Shown here piece after piece: positions 6,555 through 13,728 of a DNA stretch of 15,562 bases. The position numbers and the translations under genes are program-made. This DNA is from CAZMGG01 sp964565715 (GTDB lineage Bacteria > Planctomycetota > UBA1135 > UBA2386). The stretch's first letter is position 1. Every line of letters begins with the position of its first letter. The stretch spans positions 1 to 15,562 of the forward strand of contig CAZMGG010000130.1 of the NCBI GenBank assembly GCA_964565715.1, written 5' to 3'. The notes beneath the pieces are model-generated. The model saw only the letters and a list, made by a program, of their open reading frames with translations, searched no databases and was not told the DNA's origin.

Positions 6555-8579
6555 GTGGCAGCTGCCATGCCCGTACCCGGCCCGCACCCGGCAGTCCGCC
6601 CCCGCACCGCCGCGGCACCGCGCCTGCTGGCCCTGTGCGCGCTGGCGCTGGCGCTCGCGCTCTCGACCCTGCCGTTGTTCCGCGCCGAGCCGGAGGCTCG
6701 GGCACCAATCGCGCCGGCGTCCGTGCCGCTGGCCCCTGGGCCGGTCACCGCGGAGTCCGCCCCCCCGATTGCGACCGCGCACGACGCGAGCGAAGCCCGC
6801 GTCGCGCCGGAGGCGACGCCGCCGGCGACCGCGTTCCTCTCCATCGTGCTGCGCGGGGACCTGCCCGGCGTGCGGACGGTGCGCTTCGCGGTCACCGATG
6901 CCCAGGACGGCACGCTGGCCACCCGCGACGTGCCGTGGCAGCCCGACCTGGCCCGCGCCGACTTCGCGGTGCCGCCCTACGACCCGGTCTGGGCCACGGC
7001 GTCGACGCTGGCCGACGGCGACACCGCGATGGCCCACGCCGTGCCCGCCCAGGAGGTGCGGCTCGGCCCCGGCGAACGGCACGAAGTCGTGCTGGCCGCC
7101 GACGGTCCGGCGGTGACGCTGCGGCTGCGCGGGCCGTCCCCGGCACTGCTGCCCCATCTCGGCCTCGCGCTCTGGCCAGGCGGTCGGGAGCCGCCGCCGA
7201 GCGACGATGCGTGGCTGCTGCGCGCCGACGCCGACGGCGTCTTCCGTGCATATCTGCCAAGGGCGCCGGCGCGCGCCGCCCTCTGGTCGGCAACTGGCTG
7301 GATCTCGCTGGTCACCGTCGACGGCGAAGCCGATCTCGCCACCGCCGGCGACCATGAGCTGCGGCCGCTCGACGACCTGGTCGGCGTCGCCTGCTTCGAA
7401 CACGACACGTTGGTTCCGGCCAGCCTGCGCCCGGACCGCGTCGGCGAGCTGCTCGGCAGGCGCCGGCCTGGCAACAGCGCGGTCTTCGTCACCACCCGCA
7501 CCGCCGCCACCGCCACGACGCACTGGTTCGGCGGCACGCCCGCGCACCCGTTGTTCGCCGTGCCCGCCGGCGACGTGGTCCGCGTGGCCGACCTGTGGCG
7601 TGTTCCCCTGCCGCCCCGGACCGCGCTCGGGTACCTGCACGCAGAAAGCGCACCGCCCGAATCGATCGGATCGTGGCTCCTGGCCGAGGCGTTGCCGTCG
7701 AGAGCGGATCCTTCCTCGGCGCCGTACCTGCAGCCCGATCAAGTCAGCACCAACGGCACCCCCGGATTCATCTGGGTCCTGCCGCCCGGCGACTACCAGC
7801 TCCGCTGGCACACCGACAGCGGCCCCGGCCCCATCGCGGTCGAGTTGGTGCGCGTGGCGCCCGGCGCGCGCCTGTCGGTGCCGGTGTCACGGCCCACGGC
7901 GACCCGCTGGTCGGTGCGAGTGCCGGACTTCGGCCCCGAAGTCCCGGTCACCTGCGAGGTCGATGGCAGCACGGCGCTCGGCAGCGCCCGCGACGGCCAT
8001 TGCCTCGTCGATCGGCTGGAGCCGCTGCGGACCGGCCAGCCGGCGGTGCTGCGCCTCGAATGGCCGCGCCGGTCGTTTCCCACCACGATCACCGCGGCCG
8101 ACGAAGGTGCCGCGACGGCGGTGATCGGCAATCCCCTGCAAGTCGCGACCTGGGTGCGGGCATCGTGCGCAGGGCTGGAGCGGGGTCTCGTCCATCTTCG
8201 GCTCATGGGCCCGCACCCGGCACGCCTGCCGGCAGGGACGCCGGTGCCGGTGCTGCGCGAGGCCCCGGTGGCCGGCTGGTTCGAGCAGGAACTGGACGGG
8301 CGCCGGCAGGTCGTGGCCTGGGCCGCATTCACCGCCGCGGAGCCGCGGCCGACGTTCGCGCCGAGCGGCCACTGGCTCGAACTCGAAGTGCCGCGCCCGA
8401 TCGGTACCACGACGGTGCTGCTGCGCGGGCCGGCCGGCGACGAGGTGTCGCTGGGATCGTTGTCGGCACCGGGCACCGCTCGCGTGCACGTTGCCACCGG
8501 CACCACCGCGGTGCTGCTGGAACGGCCGGGCCTGCGGCGCGAGATCCCGCTCGGCGTGACGCACTTCCGCGTCGACTGA
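6555..8579 (+). CDS. Large membrane-anchored or secreted protein, unknown family
   Basis: The 674-residue product has a short Arg-containing N-terminus, one hydrophobic segment (about 23-42, LLALCALALALALSTLPLF) that is either a signal peptide or an anchor, and an Ala/Pro/Glu-rich linker to about residue 90. An extracytoplasmic body of about 580 residues follows, rich in Pro, Gly, Arg, Val and Trp. The body looks beta-rich, with segments such as PAVTLRLRGPSPALL and GFIWVLPPGDYQLRWHTDSG that recall the carboxypeptidase-regulatory/Ig-like modules common in planctomycete envelope proteins, but no catalytic motif is visible. The GTG at 6555 has GAAGG 4 nt upstream; an ATG at 6567 is the alternative. 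It is divergent from the lipoprotein pair and converges on the pseudouridine synthase. I do not assign a function. Confidence 0.8.
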   Translation: MAAAMPVPGPHPAVRPRTAAAPRLLALCALALALALSTLPLFRAEPEARAPIAPASVPLAPGPVTAESAPPIATAHDASEARVAPEATPPATAFLSIVLRGDLPGVRTVRFAVTDAQDGTLATRDVPWQPDLARADFAVPPYDPVWATASTLADGDTAMAHAVPAQEVRLGPGERHEVVLAADGPAVTLRLRGPSPALLPHLGLALWPGGREPPPSDDAWLLRADADGVFRAYLPRAPARAALWSATGWISLVTVDGEADLATAGDHELRPLDDLVGVACFEHDTLVPASLRPDRVGELLGRRRPGNSAVFVTTRTAATATTHWFGGTPAHPLFAVPAGDVVRVADLWRVPLPPRTALGYLHAESAPPESIGSWLLAEALPSRADPSSAPYLQPDQVSTNGTPGFIWVLPPGDYQLRWHTDSGPGPIAVELVRVAPGARLSVPVSRPTATRWSVRVPDFGPEVPVTCEVDGSTALGSARDGHCLVDRLEPLRTGQPAVLRLEWPRRSFPTTITAADEGAATAVIGNPLQVATWVRASCAGLERGLVHLRLMGPHPARLPAGTPVPVLREAPVAGWFEQELDGRRQVVAWAAFTAAEPRPTFAPSGHWLELEVPRPIGTTTVLLRGPAGDEVSLGSLSAPGTARVHVATGTTAVLLERPGLRREIPLGVTHFRVD

Positions 8580-8581
8580 GC

Positions 8582-8597
8582 GCCGGGCCTCGCCGGC
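8582..8597. terminator. Short hairpin between convergent genes
   Basis: GCCGG (8582-8586) and CCGGC (8593-8597) pair around a 6-nt loop in the 18-bp gap between the stop of the 6555 gene and the TAG (8600-8598) of the pseudouridine synthase. The stem is only 5 bp and has no T-run, so it is a weak bidirectional terminator candidate. Confidence 0.3.
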
Positions 8598-9569
8598 CTA
8601 CCCCACGCCCCGGTGCCGCCGCAGCCATTCCAGCAGCGCCGACAGGTCCGCCGGCAGCGGCGCCTCGAACTCCATCTCGTCGTGGCTGCACGGGTGCCGC
8701 AGCTGCAGCCGCATGGCGTGCAGGCATTGCCGGCCGGGGTCCGGCGCGTCGTCCGGCAGCTGCTCCAGCTGCGCCCGCCGCGGCCGGTACAACCGGTCCC
8801 CCACCAGGCTGTGGCCGACGCTGGCCATGTGCACGCGGATCTGGTGCGTGCGCCCCGTCTTCGGCAGGCAGCGGAAGTAGGTGAAGCCCACGAAGCGCTC
8901 GACGACCTCGTAGTAGGTCGACGACTCGCGCCCCTCGCTCACGATCGCCTGCCGGTCGGGCTTGGCCGGGTCGCTGCCGATCGGCTTGTCGATCCAATCG
9001 GAGTCGAACCGCGACACGCCGTGCGCGATGCACCGGTACTCCTTCTTGGCGGTGCGGGCCTTGAACTGGGCCTGCAGGAAGTGGAACGCCTCCTCGGTCC
9101 TGGCCAGCACCATCACGCCGCTGGTGTCGCGGTCCAGCCGATGGACGATGCCCGGCCGATCCTCGCCGGCCAGGGCCGGCAGGGCACCGAACTGCCGGCG
9201 CGCCAGACTGGCCACCGAGTGCCCCTGCCAGTCCCTCTCCGCCGGCGGATGGCTGGGCAGGCCCGGCGGCTTGGCGACGGCCACCAGCCAGTCGTCGGCG
9301 TAGAGGACCGGCAGCTCCGCCGCGGCGGTGCCCGGATCCGCCACCGGATCGGCGTGGGTGCGGCGGTCGGCGGCAAACGCCACCACCTGCCCGGCGCCGA
9401 TCACCTGCCCGGCTTTGCGAGCCGGTTGTCCGTCCACATCCACCAAGCCTGCGTCGAGCAGATCCCTGGCGCGCGCGCGCACGCCGACCTCGGGCTGTCG
9501 AGCCAGGAAGACATCGAGGCGGATGCCGGCCTCATCGGCGCCGACCGTTCGTGAACAACGTTCCACCAT
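8598..9569 (-). CDS. RluA-family pseudouridine synthase (RluD-like)
   Basis: This 323-residue cytoplasmic enzyme isomerises specific uridines in rRNA or tRNA to pseudouridine. An N-terminal S4 RNA-binding domain (about 10-65, GIRLDVFLARQPEVGVRARARDLLDAGLVDVDG) precedes the catalytic domain. The signature HRLDRDTSG (143-151) contains the catalytic Asp146. AKPPGLPSHP (99-108), KKEY (175-178) and GRTHQIRVHM (239-248) are the other conserved blocks. The S4 domain plus a length near 320 fits RluC/RluD-type enzymes; the exact target uridine cannot be told from sequence. The ATG at 9569 is preferred to an upstream start at 9644 because the family begins close to the S4 domain. It is divergent from the HD-GYP regulator across 182 bp. 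Confidence 0.92.
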   Translation of the reverse strand: MVERCSRTVGADEAGIRLDVFLARQPEVGVRARARDLLDAGLVDVDGQPARKAGQVIGAGQVVAFAADRRTHADPVADPGTAAAELPVLYADDWLVAVAKPPGLPSHPPAERDWQGHSVASLARRQFGALPALAGEDRPGIVHRLDRDTSGVMVLARTEEAFHFLQAQFKARTAKKEYRCIAHGVSRFDSDWIDKPIGSDPAKPDRQAIVSEGRESSTYYEVVERFVGFTYFRCLPKTGRTHQIRVHMASVGHSLVGDRLYRPRRAQLEQLPDDAPDPGRQCLHAMRLQLRHPCSHDEMEFEAPLPADLSALLEWLRRHRGVG

Positions 9570-9751
9570 GAGCGTGGCGTCAGTTTTGCAGGTGGAGTGC
9601 GGCGAGGAAACGACGCAGACGCGAATCGCCGGCACTGTCCACACTCTCTACACAACGGGGCGCCGCAACCTGTGGAGCGACTGTGGAAAGTGCTCGCTTT
9701 TTGGATCCGCCCGCGTTTCGCTTCCGGCATCTGGGACCAATCCACGAGACC
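9570..9751. promoter_or_regulatory. Divergent intergenic region with DnaA-box-like 9-mers
   Basis: This 182-bp region separates the pseudouridine synthase and the HD-GYP regulator and must carry both promoters. It is less GC-rich than the genes and holds a run of five T at about 9709. Sequences near the DnaA box consensus occur at 9635-9643 (CTGTCCACA), 9671-9679 and 9682-9690 (TGTGGA followed by GCG or AAG) and 9738-9746 (CAATCCACG). Each matches only 6-7 of 9 positions. I see no clear -35/-10 pair. Confidence 0.3.
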
Positions 9752-10852
9752 ATGTCCTTCCCAGAAACCTCACCTCTCCCCTCTCTCCCTGATTCCGCCG
9801 GCCTCGCTCCCCACAGCAAGGCAGCACCGATCCCGACCAACGGCGTGCACCGGCCGGCGACGGCGCAACGGGTCCTGCTGGTGGATGACGAACCGGTGGC
9901 GCTGGCCAGCCTCGCGCTGATGATGCAGCAGGCCGGCTACGCCACGACCTGCGCCCACTCGGTGCGCAGCGCCCTCGACGCGCTGGAACACGACCGCTAC
10001 CAACTGGTGATCACCGACCTGTACCTGGGCGAACAGGACCTCGGCTACCAGGTGGCGGACGCGGCGCGGACCCAGTGCCCGGCGATACCGGTCCTGCTGC
10101 TGACCGGACGCCCCTCCTTCGACCGGGCCCAGGAGGCCATGCGCAGCCGCGTGGCCGACATCCTGGTGAAGCCCACCGAACCCAACGCGCTGCTGCGGAC
10201 CTGCCGGCGGATCATCCAGGAGACCGAACTCACCCGGCGGACCTCGGCGCTCACCGCCCAGAACCGGGTGCTGGCCTCGGTGCTGCCGAGAGCGATCGAG
10301 GCCAAGGATCCGACCACCAGCGGCCACGCCGAGCGGGTCGTGCAGTATGCCGACACGCTGGCCCAGCGGTGCGGCGTGAGCGACGACGATCGGGAGAGCC
10401 TGCGCCTGGCTTCCCTCCTTCACGACGTCGGCAAGATCGGCATCCCGACCCGGATCCTGACCAAGCCCGGCCCCCTCACCGCCGACGAGCGGGAGGTCGT
10501 GAACCGGCACCCGCAAATGGGTTACGAGATCCTGGAGCCCCTGGACGACCACGAGAACGTGCGCGTCTGGGTCTACCAGCACCACGAACGGTGGGACGGA
10601 AAGGGCTACCCGAACAGCCTGCGCGGCGAGGACGTGGCCCTGCCGGGCCGCATCCTGGTGCTGGCCGAGGTCTACGACGCCCTGGCCGAGCCGCGCAGCT
10701 ACAAGGGCGCCTGGGAGATCAGCAAGATCGTCGCCTTCTTCCGCGACCAGGCCGGTCGCCAGTTCGACCCCGACTTGGCCCACCTGGTGGCCGACGGGCT
10801 CGAACGGATGGGCCGGCGCTTCTTCGCCAGCCGCCCCGAACTGCTGTTCTGA
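9752..10852 (+). CDS. HD-GYP domain response regulator (putative c-di-GMP phosphodiesterase)
   Basis: The 366-residue protein has a Pro/Ser-rich N-terminal extension (1-40), a receiver domain (about 41-155) and an HD-GYP domain (about 170-360). The receiver keeps the acidic pair Asp45/Asp46, phospho-acceptor Asp89, Thr118 and Lys140. The HD-GYP domain keeps His192, His224-Asp225 with GKIG, His253, His277-His278 and the GYP triad (285-287) in HHERWDGKGYP, so it should be catalytically competent. Such proteins hydrolyse cyclic-di-GMP under control of a sensor kinase, affecting biofilm, motility or envelope functions. No kinase gene is adjacent, so it is an orphan regulator. The ATG at 9752 is chosen; an in-frame GTG at 9683 would add 23 atypical residues. 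No strong Shine-Dalgarno is visible. Confidence 0.92.
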   Translation: MSFPETSPLPSLPDSAGLAPHSKAAPIPTNGVHRPATAQRVLLVDDEPVALASLALMMQQAGYATTCAHSVRSALDALEHDRYQLVITDLYLGEQDLGYQVADAARTQCPAIPVLLLTGRPSFDRAQEAMRSRVADILVKPTEPNALLRTCRRIIQETELTRRTSALTAQNRVLASVLPRAIEAKDPTTSGHAERVVQYADTLAQRCGVSDDDRESLRLASLLHDVGKIGIPTRILTKPGPLTADEREVVNRHPQMGYEILEPLDDHENVRVWVYQHHERWDGKGYPNSLRGEDVALPGRILVLAEVYDALAEPRSYKGAWEISKIVAFFRDQAGRQFDPDLAHLVADGLERMGRRFFASRPELLF

Positions 10853-10930
10853 CCGCGGTGGGCGCGCGACGCGGTGCCACCGGGCGCTCGCACGCAACTT
10901 GCGGCGCAGGGTGAGGCCGCAACCCCGGGC

Positions 10931-10959
10931 TTGCAGGTCCGCTCCGCAGCCCCAACAAT
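10931..10959 (+). promoter_or_regulatory. Possible sigma-70-like promoter of the SUMF1-domain gene
   Basis: TTGCAG (10931-10936) and AACAAT (10954-10959) are separated by 17 nt. The -10 matches consensus at 4 of 6 positions and the -35 at 3 of 6. It lies in the 207-bp gap between the HD-GYP gene and the ATG at 11060 and would leave a leader of about 95 nt. Otherwise that gap shows only GC-rich sequence and a C-run, with no gene. Confidence 0.35.
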
Positions 10960-11059
10960 GGGCCCTTCCCCTCTGATCGGGGCCCCGGCCTCTCCCCCCC
11001 GGCGCCCCGCCGCCACGCCCCCTGGCGGCCGCGAGTCCCCCCACCGAGACTGCCCCGCA

Positions 11060-13030
11060 ATGCCGACCAAGCAGCACCCTGCTCTCCCGATCCTGTCGTC
11101 CGTCGTGCTCGGTGTCCTGGCGTCGCAAGCGACCGCGCAGGCGACGCCACAGGCGAACGCGCCAACGCCCGCCGGCAACGGCCTGCCGACCTTCCTGATC
11201 CAGGTGCCCGCCGGCCAGGTGTGGGTCGGCCTGTCCGCCGAACGGCTGATCGAGGTGTGCGCCGAGACCGTGCCGCCCTACGACCCGAAGCGGCTCGATC
11301 CGAAGAACCCCAACTACCTGAAGGCCCTGCAGAACACGCTCTCGGAGCTGGGCCGTTCGCGCGAACAGGTCGCGACCTTCTATCTGGCGAAGTGGCAGGT
11401 GACCAACAAGGAGTACCGCGCCTTCGCCGAGAAGAACAAGGCGCGCATCCCGTACCACTGGTGGCGCTACGGCCGCAAGGACGACTACGAGAAGCGCCTG
11501 GAGGAGATCAACAAGGCCTTCCCGCAGGACGGCCCGATGGCGGCGGTCTACTACTGGGAACGGCACTGGGCCGAGCTGCCCTACGAGTTGAAGGACGAGA
11601 ACGGCAACTCCATCGAGGAGCAGCCGGTGCGCTTCGTGTCGTGGCGCGACGCCATGCGCTGCGCCGGCTGGCTCGGCATGCGCCTGCCCACCGAGGTCGA
11701 GTGGACCCGCGCCGCCCGCGGTGACGGCGAGCACGCCTGGATCTGGGGCGCGGCCCAGGGCTTCCCTGGCGGCGACCACTACGGCGAGAAGGCCCTCGAG
11801 GCCATGGTCCTGAAGAACTACCGCGACCAGAAGCTGAAGAAGCCCGGCGAGGTCAAGATCGCCATCGGCCCCTACGGCCACTTCGACATGGCCGGTCAGG
11901 TCTGGGAGTGGACCGCCACCCGCGAGTTCAAGCCGCTGGCCGGCGAGAAGGCGTTCCAGGACGAGTGGACGAAGTTCGTCAAGAACAAGCTCACCCCGTC
12001 CGAGGGCATGATCCCGCCGCTGTGGAACGACAGCCGCGTGATCGTCAAGGGCGGCTCCTATCTCTCCGCCGGCGACCCGGTGCAGCTCCACATCGACGCC
12101 CGCATCGCCATCCCGACCACCGAGACCGTCGACAGCGTCGGCTTCCGCCTCGCCAAGACCCCGAAGCCGGGCTACGACGCGCTGTTCTCCCTGATCAAGG
12201 GCGGCGACTTCGACCAGCGCGCCTTCGGTCTCGAGCAGGAGGTCAACCTGGCCGACCAGGTCGGCATCGAGCGCTACAAGTTCGGCGCGACGGGCTTCCC
12301 CGAGGCCTACCACATGGTCTCGGCGGCGCCGGTCAACTTCCTGACCCGCGACAAGGGCATGGACCTGAAGAAGCTGCAGGAGGCCACCCAGACCGGCACC
12401 CTGCTGCTGGTCGGCACCATCGCCACCACCGAGAAGGTCGCCTCGCCGACCCTGGAGCCCGGCATCTACAGCGTCCTCTTCCGCCAGAAGGGGATGCCCC
12501 GCGAGCTCACCGACGCGCTCAAGGCGGGCTTCAAGCAGGTCCAGGCCGACCTCAAGCGCAAGACCGAGAAGCCGGCGGACGAGAAGCCCGAGGAGTGGCG
12601 CGCAGTGCTGACGAAGTTCGGCATCGACGCCAAGGAGCTCGAGGACAAGGAAGCCCTCGAGAAGATCAAGTTCGTCCGCATCAACGGCGTCGCGGTCAAC
12701 ACCGAGTCGAGCAGCATCCTGTTCACCAACAACGAGGGCGCGATCGTCGCCGCCCTGCCGGTCAAGCACGACCTGGCGGTGACCACCACCTACGCCGGCT
12801 CCACCGTCGAGCTCGACGCCACCCCCGAGAAGGAGGGCGGCAAGCAGCGCGTGACGATCAAGCTCGGCATGCCGATCGAACAGCGGAACGCGCGCCGCCT
12901 GACCGAGGTGACGATCCCGCTGGTGCTCGACCAGACCCCGCCGACCGACGCGACCTGGCTGCTGCCCACGGGCACCGCCCCCGCCAACGGTGCGGGCGGC
13001 GCCGGCGGCAGCAACAACGCCAAGAAGTGA
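11060..13030 (+). CDS. Exported SUMF1/FGE-fold protein without catalytic cysteines
   Basis: The 656-residue protein starts with a signal peptide (1-28, likely cleaved after ATAQA). Residues about 45-365 form a formylglycine-generating-enzyme (SUMF1) domain: KWQVTNKEYRAF (111-122), VSWRDAMRCAGWLGMRLPTE (193-212), GPYGHFDMAGQVWEWT (270-285), VKGGSY (329-334) and VGFRLA (360-365). True formylglycine generators carry a cysteine pair just after the GGS block. Here that stretch (335-360) has no cysteine, and the whole protein has only Cys67 and Cys201, so sulfatase activation is unlikely; a binding or structural role is more plausible. Residues 366-656 are an unassigned Lys/Glu-rich region with a helical part (about 480-535), a beta-rich part, and a Gly/Ala/Asn tail. 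The ATG at 11060 was chosen for the signal peptide. A strong hairpin follows the stop. Confidence 0.88.
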   Translation: MPTKQHPALPILSSVVLGVLASQATAQATPQANAPTPAGNGLPTFLIQVPAGQVWVGLSAERLIEVCAETVPPYDPKRLDPKNPNYLKALQNTLSELGRSREQVATFYLAKWQVTNKEYRAFAEKNKARIPYHWWRYGRKDDYEKRLEEINKAFPQDGPMAAVYYWERHWAELPYELKDENGNSIEEQPVRFVSWRDAMRCAGWLGMRLPTEVEWTRAARGDGEHAWIWGAAQGFPGGDHYGEKALEAMVLKNYRDQKLKKPGEVKIAIGPYGHFDMAGQVWEWTATREFKPLAGEKAFQDEWTKFVKNKLTPSEGMIPPLWNDSRVIVKGGSYLSAGDPVQLHIDARIAIPTTETVDSVGFRLAKTPKPGYDALFSLIKGGDFDQRAFGLEQEVNLADQVGIERYKFGATGFPEAYHMVSAAPVNFLTRDKGMDLKKLQEATQTGTLLLVGTIATTEKVASPTLEPGIYSVLFRQKGMPRELTDALKAGFKQVQADLKRKTEKPADEKPEEWRAVLTKFGIDAKELEDKEALEKIKFVRINGVAVNTESSSILFTNNEGAIVAALPVKHDLAVTTTYAGSTVELDATPEKEGGKQRVTIKLGMPIEQRNARRLTEVTIPLVLDQTPPTDATWLLPTGTAPANGAGGAGGSNNAKK

Positions 13031-13053
13031 CCCGCGCGCCCGCGCCGCGCGGG
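13031..13053 (+). terminator. Perfect 8-bp GC hairpin directly after the SUMF1-domain gene
   Basis: CCCGCGCG (13031-13038) and CGCGCGGG (13046-13053) pair exactly around a 7-nt loop, starting at the base after the TGA (13028-13030). There is no T-run. The placement mirrors the hairpin after the permease gene at 59-86. Confidence 0.5.
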
Positions 13054-13071
13054 CCGCCTCCCGGCCGGACC

Positions 13072-13083
13072 GACAATCCGGCC
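13072..13083 (+). promoter_or_regulatory. RACAAT-type -10-like element upstream of the RmlC-like gene
   Basis: GACAATCCGGCC differs at one position from the element upstream of the lipoprotein gene (6510-6499, minus strand) and resembles the one at 10954. No -35-like hexamer is visible upstream, where the terminator-like hairpin and G/C-only sequence lie. If it is a promoter, transcription would start near 13084 and include the long leader hairpin. Confidence 0.3.
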
Positions 13084-13087
13084 CTTT

Positions 13088-13121
13088 CGGCGCCCCGCCC
13101 GCAAGTGGGCCGGGGGCGCCG
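13088..13121 (+). promoter_or_regulatory. Long leader hairpin before the RmlC-like gene
   Basis: CGGCGCCCC (13088-13096) pairs with GGGGCGCCG (13113-13121) and GCCC (13097-13100) pairs with GGGC (13107-13110). This gives 13 G/C pairs with a 2-nt bulge (13111-13112) and a 6-nt loop. The hairpin ends 15 nt before the GTG at 13137 and 4 nt before a GAAGAG that may be the ribosome binding site. It could modulate translation or transcription. Confidence 0.45.
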
Positions 13122-13136
13122 GCCGAAGAGCCTCCC

Positions 13137-13703
13137 GTGACCCAGAAAACCCCCACCCAAGGCGAGGCCGTCATCAACGACCGCGCCAAGGCCGCCTTCT
13201 CCTTCCAGGACTACTCGGGCCGCCAGACGATCCAGGGTATCGAGATCGTCGAGCTGAAGCGCTTCAACGACGACGGCGGCGCCATCACCGAACTCGGCCG
13301 GCTCGGCGCCGGCATGCACGGCCAGCTGCCCGGCTTCGAGTGCAAGCAGATCAACTACTCGGAGATGGAGCCCGGCGCGGTGAAGGCCTTCCACCTGCAC
13401 CACCGGCAGACCGATGTGTGGTACGTGCCGCCGTGCGACAAGCTGCTGCTGGTGCTGCACGACTGCCGCAAGGGCTCGCCCACCGAGAACACGACCCTGC
13501 GGGTGGTGCTCGGCGACGGCAAGGACCGGCTGGTGCGCATCCCCCCCGGCGTCGCCCACGGCGCCCGCAACCTCGGTCAGGAGCGCGGCCGCATCATCTA
13601 CATGGTGGACGTGCAGTTCTCGGTGAAGCCCGGCGAGTGCGACGAAGGCCGCCTGCCCTGGGACTTCCTCGGCGCCGAGGTGTGGGAGATGGTGCGCGGC
13701 TAG
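13137..13703 (+). CDS. Divergent dTDP-4-dehydrorhamnose 3,5-epimerase-like (RmlC-fold) protein
   Basis: This 188-residue cupin-fold protein resembles RmlC, which epimerises dTDP-4-keto-6-deoxyglucose in rhamnose synthesis. Recognisable features are KAFHLHHRQTDVWYV (83-97, equivalent to the catalytic-His strand RGLHYQ), LHDCRKGSPT (107-116, like the DLRxGSPT block), VRIPPGVAHGARNL (133-146, like IPxGxAHGF) and Tyr155 in IIYMVDVQF. The usual RG before the His is replaced by KA, and the C-terminus DEGRLPWDFLG takes the place of the normal DP...WP ending, so this is a side branch. Epimerase activity is likely but the substrate may differ. The GTG at 13137 is preferred, with GAAGAG 6 nt upstream. 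The gene follows the SUMF1-domain gene by 106 bp and converges on the RmlD-like gene. Confidence 0.82.
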   Translation: MTQKTPTQGEAVINDRAKAAFSFQDYSGRQTIQGIEIVELKRFNDDGGAITELGRLGAGMHGQLPGFECKQINYSEMEPGAVKAFHLHHRQTDVWYVPPCDKLLLVLHDCRKGSPTENTTLRVVLGDGKDRLVRIPPGVAHGARNLGQERGRIIYMVDVQFSVKPGECDEGRLPWDFLGAEVWEMVRG

Positions 13704-13711
13704 GCCGGTGA

Positions 13712-13728
13712 CGACGGCTCAGCCGTCG
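13712..13728. terminator. Hairpin with the opposing gene's stop codon in its loop
   Basis: CGACGGC (13712-13718) and GCCGTCG (13722-13728) are perfectly complementary, and the 3-nt loop 13719-13721 is exactly the TGA stop (tca on plus) of the RmlD-like gene. It sits in the 15-bp gap of a convergent pair, so it could stop transcription from both sides. There is no T-run. Confidence 0.5.

Noticed and set aside
10854..10882. Repeated CGCGGTG and a 6-bp inverted repeat after the HD-GYP gene
   Set aside because: The stem is short with a 15-nt loop and the direct repeat is only 7 bp, which is expected by chance in GC-rich DNA.
10966..11008. GGGCCC-based inverted repeat in the leader of the SUMF1-domain gene
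   Set aside because: The arms are short, self-palindromic and can pair in several ways. There is no single stable stem that I can support.
11060..13030. Calling the SUMF1-domain gene a formylglycine-generating enzyme (sulfatase activator)
   Set aside because: The cysteine pair needed for catalysis is absent, and no sulfatase gene is in the window.
9770..13189. Long minus-strand open frame (1139 codons) antisense to the HD-GYP and SUMF1-domain genes
   Set aside because: It is low-complexity Gly/Ala/Leu/Arg-rich, has no motif, and opposes two well-supported genes. It is a codon-bias shadow.
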